A DNA stretch of 33,997 nt. Origin: CAZAAW01 sp964483325 (GTDB taxonomy: Bacteria > Pseudomonadota > Alphaproteobacteria > Rhizobiales > Kaistiaceae). The translations under genes and the position numbers were made by a program. The notes beneath the pieces were generated by a model. That model saw only the letters and a list, made by a program, of their open reading frames with translations. It was not told the origin of the DNA and did no database searches. Of this stretch, positions 8,930 through 20,300 are shown one piece after another (position 1 is the first letter of the stretch; the number at the start of each line of letters is the position of its first letter). The DNA lies in assembly GCA_964483325.1 (NCBI GenBank), contig CAZAAW010000026.1, positions 1 through 33,997 of the forward strand, written 5' to 3'.

Positions 8930-9703
8930 ATGAAAACCCTTTGGATCGCCCTTCTTGCCTCGACGGGCCTGGCGGTGATGGCGGGCAGCAGCCTTGCGCT
9001 GGAGCCCGAGCCCGCCCAGCCGCAGGCGCAGGCCGAACAGCCCGCCGCATCACCCGACGAGGCCGACCGGCCCGGCGCCGACCGGCCCGGCGCCGATCGC
9101 CAGCGGCACTGGCGCGGCGACGAGGCCCGTGACGGCCGTGACCGCGACTGGCGGCGTGGCCGGGATGGCCAGGAGCGAGGCGAGGCGCGGCGCGGCCAGC
9201 GCGGTCAGCGCGGCCTGCGCGGCCTTGGCGGGCTTGACGCCAATGGCGACGGCGCCATCGATTTCGGCGAGTATTTCGCCCGCGACGACCGCCGCTTCGA
9301 GCGCCTCGACGCCGACGGCAACGGCATCGTCACCAAGGACGAGGTCGACGCCATGCTGCGCCAGCGCATGGAGCGGATGCGCGACCGGCTGATCGCCGAG
9401 CTCGACATCAACGGCGACGGCGAGGTGTCGCGCGCCGAGGCGGAATCGCAGCCGCGCAAGCGCTTCTCGCTGATGGACCGCAACGATGACGGCCGCGTCG
9501 ACCGTCAGGAGATGCGGCGCGCCTATCGCGGCATGAGCTTAGGTGGCATGAGGTTCGGCGGCATGGAGTTCCGCGGCCATCACCGCTTCGGCCCGGGCGA
9601 CGGCATCCACCGCGGCCATCGCTTCGGCCCCGACGACGGGTTTCACCGCGGACCGCAGCGCGATCGCGACGGTGACCGCGACGGCCGCTTCGACCGCGAC
9701 TGA
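8930..9703 (+). CDS. Secreted four-EF-hand calcium-binding protein
   Basis: A 257-residue protein with a cleavable signal peptide (about residues 1-23, ending SSLALEP), an acidic/Pro-rich linker, an Arg/Asp/Gly-rich stretch (about 55-100), and four EF-hand loops starting near residues 103 (DANGDGAIDFGE), 127 (DADGNGIVTKDE), 159 (DINGDGEVSRAE) and 183 (DRNDDGRVDRQE). Each keeps the D-x-D/N-x-D/N-G-x-(I/V) pattern and a final acidic residue, so calcium binding in the periplasm or outside is likely. The linker contains a 15-nt tandem repeat encoding DRPGA twice (about 9063-9098), and the tail repeats HRFGP-DG-HRG. The ATG has GGAG 9 nt upstream. The specific function is not known; calcium buffering or sensing is inference. 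Confidence 0.85.
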   Translation: MKTLWIALLASTGLAVMAGSSLALEPEPAQPQAQAEQPAASPDEADRPGADRPGADRQRHWRGDEARDGRDRDWRRGRDGQERGEARRGQRGQRGLRGLGGLDANGDGAIDFGEYFARDDRRFERLDADGNGIVTKDEVDAMLRQRMERMRDRLIAELDINGDGEVSRAEAESQPRKRFSLMDRNDDGRVDRQEMRRAYRGMSLGGMRFGGMEFRGHHRFGPGDGIHRGHRFGPDDGFHRGPQRDRDGDRDGRFDRD

Positions 9704-9716
9704 TCGCTGAAGGCGC

Positions 9717-9815
9717 CGTAGGGTGGGCAAGCCAAGGCTTGCCCACGCGGTTGTTCCGTCGCCGGCGAGGGGGTTCGTGATCGCGTGGGCAAGGCTCCAC
9801 CTTGTCCACCCTACG
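9717..9815. repeat. Composite palindromic repeat, copy 3
   Basis: Left arm CGTAGGGTGGGCAA and right arm TTGTCCACCCTACG (one mismatch), with inner TTGCCCACGCGG and CGCGTGGGCAAGG. It begins 13 nt after the EF-hand gene stop. This is the most degraded of the three copies. Confidence 0.82.
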
Positions 9816-9992
9816 AGTTGAAAGGCCCGGCCGGCGGAAGCCCTTCCGGCCGGCCGCCTCGGGCAGCCAAGGCTGTTGGCCGCTCGCTGCGTCTTGAGCT
9901 TGCGTGATCCAGGGAACCCCTGTGCCGTATTGCTTGCCCCGGCTCTCGTGTTCACTCCGCCGTCTCAGTACGGAACGCCATCGCCTCAGCTG

Positions 9993-10122
9993 CGTCATGC
10001 CCGGGCGAAGACCCGGGCATCCACGCGAACACCGCGCGTGCCGAAAAGAACGCCTTGCGGACGCACCTCCTTCCGCGCCATCCGTGTTCGCGTGGATGGC
10101 CGGATCAAGTCCGGCCACGACG
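9993..10122. repeat. Large inverted repeat of a second family
   Basis: Left half starts CGTCATGCCCGGGC and contains ATCCACGCGAACAC (10019-10032). The right half contains the perfect complement GTGTTCGCGTGGAT (10084-10097) followed by GGCCGGATCAAGTCCGGCC. Each half is itself a small hairpin (CCCGGGC-GAAGA-CCCGGGC on the left). Elements of this form are widespread in Rhizobiales intergenic DNA as far as I recall. Confidence 0.8.
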
Positions 10123-10232
10123 CCGGTGGGGGGTTGAAAGGGCGGTGCGAACCGCCCGGCGTTGTTCCGGCCGGCGCTGAGCACGACGCTGGCACTGGAC
10201 GGCAACCAAGTTGCCGCCGACGAGAATAGCCC

Positions 10233-12575
<2,343 letters not shown>

Positions 12576-12672
12576 CTTTGGCCCCCGTCGATGTCCACGC
12601 AACCTCGGGGCCGGCCCCCCGAATCAGTTTTATTTGAATCGACGCGAATCGCCTTGTCCATAGCCATTCGTT

Positions 12673-12700
12673 AACGGCCGGTAACTTTTCTCCGGCCGTT
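12673..12700. other. Hairpin between pepN and pleC-like gene
   Basis: AACGGCCGG (12673-12681) and CCGGCCGTT (12692-12700) form a perfect 9-bp stem with a 10-nt loop, 21 nt after the pepN stop on the minus strand. There is no proper T-tract, so it is a weak terminator, an attenuator or an RNA-stability element rather than a clear terminator. Confidence 0.5.
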
Positions 12701-12720
12701 CCGGCAGGCCCGGATTGGGG

Positions 12721-15354
12721 TCAGGCGAGGGTGCGGGTGACGATATCGGAGACGTCGCGCGACAGCTGCGGGCTGGCGGCGATGCGCTTCAGCGCCGCGT
12801 CGGCAAGGGCCCGCCGCTGCGGCTCCAGCGCCCGCCAGGAGCGGAAGCTGATGAGGAGCCGTGCCGCGGTCTGCGGGTTCCGGGCGTCGAGGGCGAGCAC
12901 GATGTCGGCGACGAAGTCGTAGCCGGCGCCGTCCGGCCGGTTGAACTGCGTCTGGTTGCCGGCCGAGAAGCTGCCGACCAGGGCCCGCACCCGGTTGGGA
13001 TTGGCCATGGAGAAATCCGCACCGCTCATGATCTCGCGGATGCGGCCCAGCGTTTCCGGCGCCGGCGTCATCGCCTCCATCGCCAGCCACTTGTCGAGCA
13101 CCAGGGCGTCGTCGCGGTAGCGGTCGTGGAAGGCATCGAGCGCCGGGCGGCGCTCGGGAAGGGCGGCGGCGGTCAGCGTGCCGAGCGCCGCGACGCGGTC
13201 GGTCATATTGTCCGCCGCCTCGAAATGGCGCACCGCCATGTCGATGGCCTCGCGCGTCTCGCCGGCGACGAAGAGGTCGAGCGCGACATTGCGCAGGGCG
13301 CGGCGGCCGGCGCTGTCGGCATCCGGCCGGTAGGGACCCTTGACGGCGAGGCCGTCATAGAGCTGCGCCAGCCGGCTCCCGAGCCTTGCGGCGATGGCGG
13401 CGCGCAGCGCCCGGCGCGCCCGGGCGATGGCGTCGGGATCGACGTCGCGGCCGATCTCGCGGGCGATGTCCGCCTCGCTCGGCAGCGACAGCACCTGGGC
13501 GCGGAAGGCCGGGTCGAGCCCGTCATCCTCGGCGACGGCGCCGAGCGCCTCGATGAAATCGCTGTCGGCCGCCGGGGCGGCGCCGCTCCGCGCCGCATGG
13601 GTATTGGCGATGAGCAGGCGCATCGCCAGCGTCTGCGCAGCCTGCCAGCGGTTGAAGCTGTCGGCATCGGTACGCAGCAGGAACAGGAGGTCGGCCGACG
13701 ACAGGTCGATCGTCAGCCGCACCGGCGCGGAGAAGCCGCGCAGCAGCGACGGCACCGGCCGCGCCGAGACGCCGCTGAAGACGATCGTCTGGCTCGGCTC
13801 CGTCAGGTGGAGGACGTCGCCGGTGCGCTTGACGCCGCTGACGCCGTCGAAGACGAGATCCTCGCCGTTCGGGCCGATCAGGCCGAAGCGCACCGGAATC
13901 TGCATCGGCTTCTTCACCGCCTGGCCGGGCGTCGCGGGAATGTTCTGCGCCAGCGACAGCGTGTAGGTGCGGTTGCGCTCGTCATAGGAGCCGCTCGCCA
14001 GCACCTCCGGCGTGCCGGCCTGGCTGTACCAGAGGCGGAACTGCGAGAGGTCGGTATTGGTGACGTCGGCGAAGGCGGCGACGAAGTCCTCGATCGTCGC
14101 GGCCTCGCCGTCATGGCGCTCGATATAGAGCTTCATGCCCTTGCGGAAGCCGTCCTCGCCGAGGATCGTCTTCAGCATGCGCACCACCTCGGCGCCCTTC
14201 TCGTAGACCGTCGCCGTGTAGAAGTTGTTGATCTCGTGATAGATTTCCGGCCGGACCGGATGCGCCAGCGGCCCCCCGTCCTCCGGGAACTGGCGCGCCT
14301 GCAGGGTGCGCACGTCGCTGATGCGCTTCACCGGCCGCGAGCGCATGTCGGACGAGAATTCCTGGTCGCGATAGACGGTCAGGCCTTCCTTCAGGCAGAG
14401 CTGGAACCAGTCGCGGCAGGTGATGCGGTTGCCGGTCCAGTTGTGGAAATATTCGTGGGCGATGACGCCCTCGATATGGGCATAGTCGCCGTCGCTGGCG
14501 GTGTCCGGGTCGGCGAGGACGTATTTGTCGTTGAAGACGTTGAGGCCCTTGTTCTCCATGGCGCCCATGTTGAAGTCGGACACGGCGACGATCATGAAGA
14601 TGTCGAGGTCGTATTCGAGGCCGAACACCTCCTCGTCCCAGCGCATGGCGCGCTTCAGCGAGTCCATGGCATAGGCGCAGCGCGCCTCCTTGCCGTGCTC
14701 GCAATAGATGCGCAGCTCGACCTCGCGGCCGGACATGGTGGTGAAGCTGTCCGTCACGACGCCGAGGTCGCCGCCGACCATGGCGAAGAGATAGCTCGGC
14801 TTCGGAAAGGGGTCGTGCCAGACGGCGTAGTGCCGGCCGGTGCCGGGGATGTCGCCGGCCTCGCCGGGATTGCCGTTGGCGAGCAGCACCGGCGCCTCGC
14901 TCTTGTCGGCCTCGACGCGGGTGGTGAACACCGACAGGACGTCCGGCCGGTCGAGATAATAGGTGATGCGGCGGAAGCCCTCCGCCTCGCACTGCGTGCA
15001 ATAGGCCGAGCCGGAGCGGTAGAGGCCCATCAGCTGGGTGTTGGCCGACGGGTTGATCTCGGTGACGATCTCCAGCGTGCAGGTCTGCGGCAGGCCGTCG
15101 ACCTGCAGCCGGTCGGGCGTCACGTCGTAGCGGTCCTGCGGCACCGGCTCGCCGTCCTGCTTCAGCCCGACAAGCACGAGCTCGTCGCCCACCAGCACCA
15201 GCGGCGCCTCGCCGTCGCTGCGCCGGCGCAGCGCCAGGCGCGCCGTGACGCGGGTGGCGGTGCGGTCGAGGCTGATGTCGAGATCGACGCTGTCGATGGC
15301 AAAGTCGGGGGCGCGATAGTCCTCCAGGCGGACGGCGGCGGTTTCCGTTTTCAT
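12721..15354 (-). CDS. pepN: Aminopeptidase N (M1 family)
   Basis: Cytoplasmic zinc aminopeptidase that removes N-terminal residues from peptides in the last steps of protein turnover. The 877-residue length matches the bacterial PepN type. Sequence shows the exopeptidase motif GAMEN (NMGAMENKGLN) and the zinc site HEYFH at residues 300-304 with the third ligand Glu323 in LKEGLT, exactly 18 residues after the second histidine. An N-terminal beta domain, catalytic domain, Ig-like domain and helical C-terminal domain are consistent with length. The ATG is preceded by AGGAG. The pleC-like kinase gene follows 145 nt downstream in the same direction; they may be cotranscribed, although a hairpin lies between them. 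Confidence 0.96.
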   Translation of the reverse strand: MKTETAAVRLEDYRAPDFAIDSVDLDISLDRTATRVTARLALRRRSDGEAPLVLVGDELVLVGLKQDGEPVPQDRYDVTPDRLQVDGLPQTCTLEIVTEINPSANTQLMGLYRSGSAYCTQCEAEGFRRITYYLDRPDVLSVFTTRVEADKSEAPVLLANGNPGEAGDIPGTGRHYAVWHDPFPKPSYLFAMVGGDLGVVTDSFTTMSGREVELRIYCEHGKEARCAYAMDSLKRAMRWDEEVFGLEYDLDIFMIVAVSDFNMGAMENKGLNVFNDKYVLADPDTASDGDYAHIEGVIAHEYFHNWTGNRITCRDWFQLCLKEGLTVYRDQEFSSDMRSRPVKRISDVRTLQARQFPEDGGPLAHPVRPEIYHEINNFYTATVYEKGAEVVRMLKTILGEDGFRKGMKLYIERHDGEAATIEDFVAAFADVTNTDLSQFRLWYSQAGTPEVLASGSYDERNRTYTLSLAQNIPATPGQAVKKPMQIPVRFGLIGPNGEDLVFDGVSGVKRTGDVLHLTEPSQTIVFSGVSARPVPSLLRGFSAPVRLTIDLSSADLLFLLRTDADSFNRWQAAQTLAMRLLIANTHAARSGAAPAADSDFIEALGAVAEDDGLDPAFRAQVLSLPSEADIAREIGRDVDPDAIARARRALRAAIAARLGSRLAQLYDGLAVKGPYRPDADSAGRRALRNVALDLFVAGETREAIDMAVRHFEAADNMTDRVAALGTLTAAALPERRPALDAFHDRYRDDALVLDKWLAMEAMTPAPETLGRIREIMSGADFSMANPNRVRALVGSFSAGNQTQFNRPDGAGYDFVADIVLALDARNPQTAARLLISFRSWRALEPQRRALADAALKRIAASPQLSRDVSDIVTRTLA

Positions 15355-15460
15355 GCTTCGCGGGGCTCCTGATCTCTGCCTGTCAGCAGGCCCCAGCTTC
15401 TAGTCTCTTTGGTGACCGAGCGCCAAGAAAGCAGCGGAATCGGCAAAGCGGCAGGAAGGC

Positions 15461-15907
15461 CTATTGCGGCGCCGGCTGGTAGCCCGGTCCCACCGTCAGC
15501 GGCCGCTCCGGCATGACCGACTGGTCGACATTGGAGCGGAATGTCAGCTCGATCTTCTGCAGCTCGGCGCCGTCGGCGCCGAGGAGCCGCACCGCCACCC
15601 GGTAGGGCCGGTCCTTGACGACGCCGTGCAGCGGCGGCGTGGTGAAGTCGTATTTCTGCTGCGCCGCCGAGGTCGGCTGCGACAGCACGATGGCCTCGCC
15701 GCCGGCCGGATTCTCGAAGCGCGCCTCCAGGACGGCATCGGCGGGAACCGGCTTCAGCGGCCGCGCCACCAGCCCGGCGGTGGTCTCGGCGGCGCGGTAG
15801 TTGAAGATGAAGCCGCCGCCCTCCACCTCGATATAGGGTCCGGCGCCGTCGTCGCTGCAGGCGGCCAGCAGCAGCGTCGCGGCCAGAAGCAGGTTGCGCA
15901 GGATCAT
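15461..15907 (-). CDS. Small predicted lipoprotein of unknown function
   Basis: The 148-residue product begins MILRNLLLAATLLLAACSDD, a lipoprotein signal with lipobox LAAC and acylated Cys17. Asp at positions +2 and +3 could favour inner-membrane retention, but that rule is for enterics. The rest is a beta-rich domain of about 125 residues with no motif I recognise, ending in a Pro/Gln-rich tail. The ATG is supported by an AGGAGG site 9 nt upstream. The frame stays open further upstream, but only this start gives a signal peptide. It is head-to-head with the LivH-type permease gene (72 nt between starts) and lies just upstream of pepN in the same direction, with about 106 nt between. Confidence 0.72.
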   Translation of the reverse strand: MILRNLLLAATLLLAACSDDGAGPYIEVEGGGFIFNYRAAETTAGLVARPLKPVPADAVLEARFENPAGGEAIVLSQPTSAAQQKYDFTTPPLHGVVKDRPYRVAVRLLGADGAELQKIELTFRSNVDQSVMPERPLTVGPGYQPAPQ

Positions 15908-15979
15908 CGTCTCGTGACCTCCTCTGCGGGCGGCGGCGATGCTATCCCCGCCGCACTCGTTCGGCGAGCGGAGCGCCCT

Positions 15980-16903
15980 TTGGCCTGGCCCTATATCGTC
16001 CAGCAATGCCTGAACGCGCTGCAGGTCAGCGCCTTCTACGCGCTGCTCGCCTCCGCCTATGTGCTGGTGCACGGCGTCGCCGACCGCATCAACCTCGCCT
16101 TCGGCGCCATCGCCATGTGGGGCGCCTGTCTCACCATCGGCGGCATCGTGCTCGTCAGCGCCTCGGCCGACGTGCCGCTGGCGGCGCTGGCCTTCGGCGT
16201 CGTCTATGCCCTCGTCGGCACCGGCGCGCTCGGCTTCGTGGTCGGGCGGAACGTCGTCACGCCGCTGCTGCGCAGCCGCTCGCTGGCGCTGCTGATCGCC
16301 ACGATCGGCCTCGCCATCGTGCTGGAAGAGGTCATGCGCATCGCCAACCGCAGCCGCGAGCGGCTGCTGCGGCCGATCCTCGCCGAGCCGCTGGCGAGCT
16401 TCGGGCCGGCGGGCTTCACGATCCGCATCACCCTCATCCAGGCGATCGTCGTCGGCACCGCCGGGCTGCTGGCGGCGGGCCTCGCCCTCTTCATGCGCTA
16501 CCACCGCTTCGGCCGCATCTGGCGCGCCGCCTCGCAGGACCGGCGCATGCTCGGCCTGCTCGGCATCGACCTCCGGCCGGTGGTGATCGGCTCGATGGTG
16601 GCGGCCGCGCTCTATGCCGCGGCGGCCGGCATCATGATCGCCGTCTATTACGGCAGCGTCAGCTTCACGATGGGGACGATCCTCGGCCTCAAGGCGCTTT
16701 ACGTCGCCGTCATCGGCGGGCTGGACTCGATCGGCGGGGCGCTCGCCGGCGCCCTGATGCTCGGCTTCTTCGAGGCGATGTGGTCGGCCTATCTTCCCGG
16801 CGACTACCGCGATGTCGCCAGCTTCCTGGCGCTGAGCTTCCTGCTGGTGCTCAGGCCGCAGGGCCTGTTCGCGCCAGCCGGCAGGAAGGATCATGCCATC
16901 TGA
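15980..16903 (+). CDS. LivH-type branched-chain amino acid ABC transporter permease, orphan
   Basis: Inner-membrane permease of 307 residues with about eight hydrophobic segments. The cytoplasmic coupling loop FGRIWRAASQDRRMLGLLGI and the C-terminal part LKALYVAVIGGLDSIGGALA are typical of the LivH family, which moves branched-chain amino acids or amides together with LivM, LivG, LivF and a periplasmic binding protein. None of those partners is in this window. No in-frame ATG or GTG is placed to give a full N-terminus; a TTG at 15980 with GGAG 6 nt upstream gives the normal family N-terminus, so I chose it with moderate certainty. Substrate is unknown; urea or amide transport is as possible as amino acids. 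Confidence 0.85.
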   Translation: MAWPYIVQQCLNALQVSAFYALLASAYVLVHGVADRINLAFGAIAMWGACLTIGGIVLVSASADVPLAALAFGVVYALVGTGALGFVVGRNVVTPLLRSRSLALLIATIGLAIVLEEVMRIANRSRERLLRPILAEPLASFGPAGFTIRITLIQAIVVGTAGLLAAGLALFMRYHRFGRIWRAASQDRRMLGLLGIDLRPVVIGSMVAAALYAAAAGIMIAVYYGSVSFTMGTILGLKALYVAVIGGLDSIGGALAGALMLGFFEAMWSAYLPGDYRDVASFLALSFLLVLRPQGLFAPAGRKDHAI

Positions 16904-17014
16904 CCACCCGGCGAAATCCTGCCGGGCTTGCGTATTCGCCCGGACTGAAAGCGGCTATGCTTGGTTTTGGGGGCATCGTTCTCGGGGCCATCGATCCCGC
17001 GGCGGGAGACCGAC

Positions 17015-17239
17015 ATGAGCGATAAGCTTTGGTACATTGTCATGGTGCTTGCCGGCGTTCTGCTCATCTGGTTGAGCGTGCGGCTCTACAACAGCAATCA
17101 GAACAAGACCTATCCGGGGATCTTCGCGCTGGCGCGGGACATGGACCGTACCATCGTCATGCTTGGCGTCGCCATCCTGGCGATCGGCGGCGTGGCGCTC
17201 GGTTGCGCCGGCGTCTACCTTTTCTTCCAAGGCAGCTAG
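17015..17239 (+). CDS. Small two-helix membrane protein
   Basis: A 74-residue protein with two hydrophobic segments (about residues 5-23 and 46-70) joined by a polar, positively charged loop (NSNQNKTYPGIFALARDMDR). The ATG has GGGAG 6 nt upstream, which is strong support that it is expressed. I do not recognise a family. It lies 136 nt upstream of putA in the same direction and could be cotranscribed. A 17-bp tandem duplication begins at its last codons and includes its stop. Confidence 0.65.
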   Translation: MSDKLWYIVMVLAGVLLIWLSVRLYNSNQNKTYPGIFALARDMDRTIVMLGVAILAIGGVALGCAGVYLFFQGS

Positions 17240-17257
17240 GTCTTCCAAGACAGCTAG
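17223..17257 (+). repeat. Tandem duplication across a stop codon
   Basis: TCTTCCAAGGCAGCTAG (17223-17239) is followed after one base by TCTTCCAAGACAGCTAG (17241-17257), one mismatch in 17. The first copy encodes the last residues and stop of the small membrane protein; the second lies in the untranslated region before putA. Confidence 0.85.
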
Positions 17258-17374
17258 CGCCCCACGCGGCCTATCGGGCAGGCATCCGCGAGGGTGTCCC
17301 ACCCGGCTGCCGCATCGACAGGACGCCGGCGCTGCGGCGAAGCCATCACGAAACGGCGGAAGAGCGGGAACGAC

Positions 17375-20300
17375 ATGACTGCGGCACACCCGTCGTTTCG
17401 CGCTCCCTATGCGGAAGACGACGGGGCGCTCGTCCGCCGGTTCGTCGCGGCGACCGACCTGGGCGAGGCCGCCGAACGCCGCATCGACAAGCGCGCCACG
17501 GCCCTGATCGATGCCATCCGCAAGCAGGGCGGGACGACCGGGGCGCTGGAGGATTTCCTGCGCGAATACGGCCTCAGCACGCCCGAGGGCCTTGCCCTGA
17601 TGGTCCTCGCTGAAGCGCTGCTGCGCGTCCCGGACGCCGCAACGCAGGACCGGCTCATCGAGGACAAGATTGCCGCCGGCCACTGGTCCGAGCATGACGG
17701 CGACGCCGGCTCGTGGCTGATCTCCGCCTCGACCTGGGCGCTCGGCATCACCAGCCGCATCGTCTCGCCGGGCGAGACGCCGGACGGGCTTGTGCGCGGC
17801 CTGGTGCGCCGCATCGGCCAGACGGCGGTGCGCGGCGCCGTGCGCCAAGCGATGCGCTTCCTCGGCGATCATTTCGTCCTCGGCGAGACGATCGAGGCGG
17901 CGCTCCGCCGGGCTCGCGGCCCGGAGGCGGAAGGCTATCTCTTCTCCTATGACATGCTGGGCGAGGGGGCGCGCACCGCCGCCGACGCCGCACGCTATTT
18001 CGATGCCTATGCCCGTGCCATCGAGGCCATCGGCCGCGCCGCCGCCGACCGAATGGCGGCGCAGCGCCCGGGCATCTCGGTGAAGCTCTCGGCGCTCCAC
18101 CCGCGCTTTGCGCCGCTGCAGCGCCGGCGGGTGCTGGCCGAGCTGGTGCCGCGCCTTCTCGATCTCGCCCGCGCCGCCCGCGCTCACGACCTCGGCCTGA
18201 CGGTCGACGCCGAGGAGGCGGACCGGCTGGAGCTGTCGCTGGAGGTCATCGCCGCCGTCGCCGCCGATCCGTCGCTGGCGGGCTGGGACGGCTACGGTTT
18301 CGCCGTGCAGGCCTACCAGAAGCGCGCCCCGGCGGTGATCGGCTGGGCGGAGGAGCTGGCGCGCGCCACCGGCCGCCGGCTGACGCTGCGGCTGGTCAAG
18401 GGCGCCTATTGGGACACGGAGGTGAAGCGGGCGCAGGAGCGCGGCCTCAGCGACTATCCCGTCTATAGCCGCAAGCCTGCTACCGACCTCTGCTATCTCG
18501 CCTGCACCCGGCTGCTGCTTGCCGCGCGGCGGCGCCTCTATCCGCAATTCGCCGGCCACAACGCCCTGACGGTGGCGACGATCCTGGAGATGGCGGCCGA
18601 CCGGCAGGGCTTCGAGTTCCAGCGCCTGCACGGCATGGGCGAAACGCTCTTCGCCACGCTGCATGACGAGGCGCCGGACCTGCCGATCCGCATCTATGCG
18701 CCGGTCGGCGGCCATCGCGACCTGCTCGCCTATCTGGTGCGGCGGCTCCTGGAGAACGGCGCCAATTCCTCCTTCGTCGCCGTCGCCGGCGATCCCGACA
18801 TCCCGGTCGCGGCGCTGCTGGAGCGCCCGGCGGCGAAGCTTGCCGGCGGCGACCGGGCGCGGCATCCGGCCATCCCGCTGCCGCCGGATCTCTACCGGCC
18901 GCAGCGCGTCAATTCCCGCGGCATCGAGTTCGGCGACCGCGACGCTGTGGAGGACCTGCGGGCCGCCATCGCCGCGGCGCCTGACCCGGCGGAGCCTGCG
19001 GCGCCGCTGATCGACGGCGTCGCCGGCGCCGGCACAGCACGCTCCGTCCTGAATCCCGCCGACGGCGCCCCGGTCGGTGAGGTGCTGGAGGCCGGGCCGG
19101 CGCTTGCGGCTACCGCCGTGGCGGCGGCCGCTGCCGGCTTCCCGGCCTGGGCGGCGACGCCGGTCGAGGCGCGGGCGGCCTGCCTCGACCGCATGGCCGA
19201 CCGCCTCGAGGCGGAGCGGCCGCGCTTCCTGCGCCTTCTCCAGCGCGAGGGCGGCAAGACGATCGACGACGCGCTTGCCGAGCTGCGCGAGGCGGTGGAT
19301 TTCTGCCGCTACTATGCCGCCGAGGGGCGCCGCCGCTTCGGCGCGCCGCTGGTGCTGCCCGGCCCGACCGGCGAGCATGACGCCCTTGCCTGGCGCGGCC
19401 GCGGCGTCTTCGCCTGCATCGCGCCGTGGAACTTCCCGCTGTCGATCTTCCTCGGCCAGGTCGCGGCGGCGCTGGTCGCCGGCAACAGCGTCGTCGCCAA
19501 GCCGGCCGAACAGACGCCGCTGATTGCCGCCGCCGCCGTGCGCCTCCTGCATGACTGCGGCGTCCCGGCCACCGCCCTGCATCTCCTCACCGGCGACGGC
19601 ACGGCCGGGGCGGCGCTGGTGGCGGCGCCGCAGATCGCCGGCGTCGCCTTCACCGGCTCGACCGAGGTCGGGCGCGCCATCAACCGCAGCCTTGCCGGCA
19701 AGGACGGGCCGATCGTGCCGCTGATCGCCGAGACCGGCGGCATCAACGCCATGATCGTCGATGCGACGGCGCTGCCCGAGCAGGTCGCCGACGATGTCAC
19801 CGTCTCGGCCTTCCGCTCCGCCGGCCAGCGCTGCTCGGCGCTCCGCCTCCTCTGCCTGCAGGAGGATGTGGCGGACCGCATGCTGGCGATGATCGAGGGC
19901 GCTGCGGCGGAGCTCGCGGTCGGCGACCCGGCCGATTTCGCCGTCGATGTCGGGCCGGTCATCGACGCGGCCGCACGGCAGGCGCTGCTGCAGCATGTCG
20001 AGGCGATGCGCCGCGCCTCCTATGCCAGGGTCCGCTTCGCCGGGTCGCTGCAGGCGGCGCCCGCCGGCGGCACCTATGTGGCGCCGCATGTGATCGAGCT
20101 CGATGCGCCGACGCGGCTGAGGCAGGAGGTGTTCGGGCCCATCCTCCATGTCGTGCGCTGGCGCCCGGACCGGCTGGACGAGCTCGTCGATGCCATCGCC
20201 GCCACCGGCTACGGCCTGACGCTCGGCATTCACAGCCGCATCGACGGCCGCGTCGCCGGCATCGTCGGCCGCCTGCCGGTTGGCAATGTCTACGTCAACC

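Larger units (their letters stand above)
9704..10232. other. Non-coding gap with two palindromic repeats and a GC-rich hairpin
   Basis: This 529-nt gap lies between the EF-hand gene and the convergent pleC-like gene. It holds the third composite repeat (9717-9815), a GC-rich inverted repeat built from GGCCGG and CCGGCC blocks at about 9823-9862 that could act as a terminator, and a different large inverted repeat (9993-10122). I see no protein or RNA gene in it. Confidence 0.7.

Noticed and set aside
9717..10122. CRISPR-like or tRNA-like structure in the repeat-rich gap
   Set aside because: The repeats are inverted, unequal and not regularly spaced, and no cloverleaf with a TTC loop or anticodon arm could be drawn.
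12671..12685. Possible CtrA-binding site TTAACGGCCGGTAAC upstream of the pleC-like gene
   Set aside because: The consensus is TTAA-N7-TTAA. Here the second half is TAAC at 7-nt spacing or GTAA at 6-nt spacing. The bases are better explained by the AACGGCCGG/CCGGCCGTT hairpin.
12715..15372. Very long open frames opposite or in alternate frames to pepN, putA, glnE, degP and the histidine kinases
   Set aside because: They are antisense or shifted shadows caused by the strong G/C bias at third codon positions. Their translations are Arg/Ala/Gly/Asp-rich, show no domains, and lie over genes with clear catalytic motifs.
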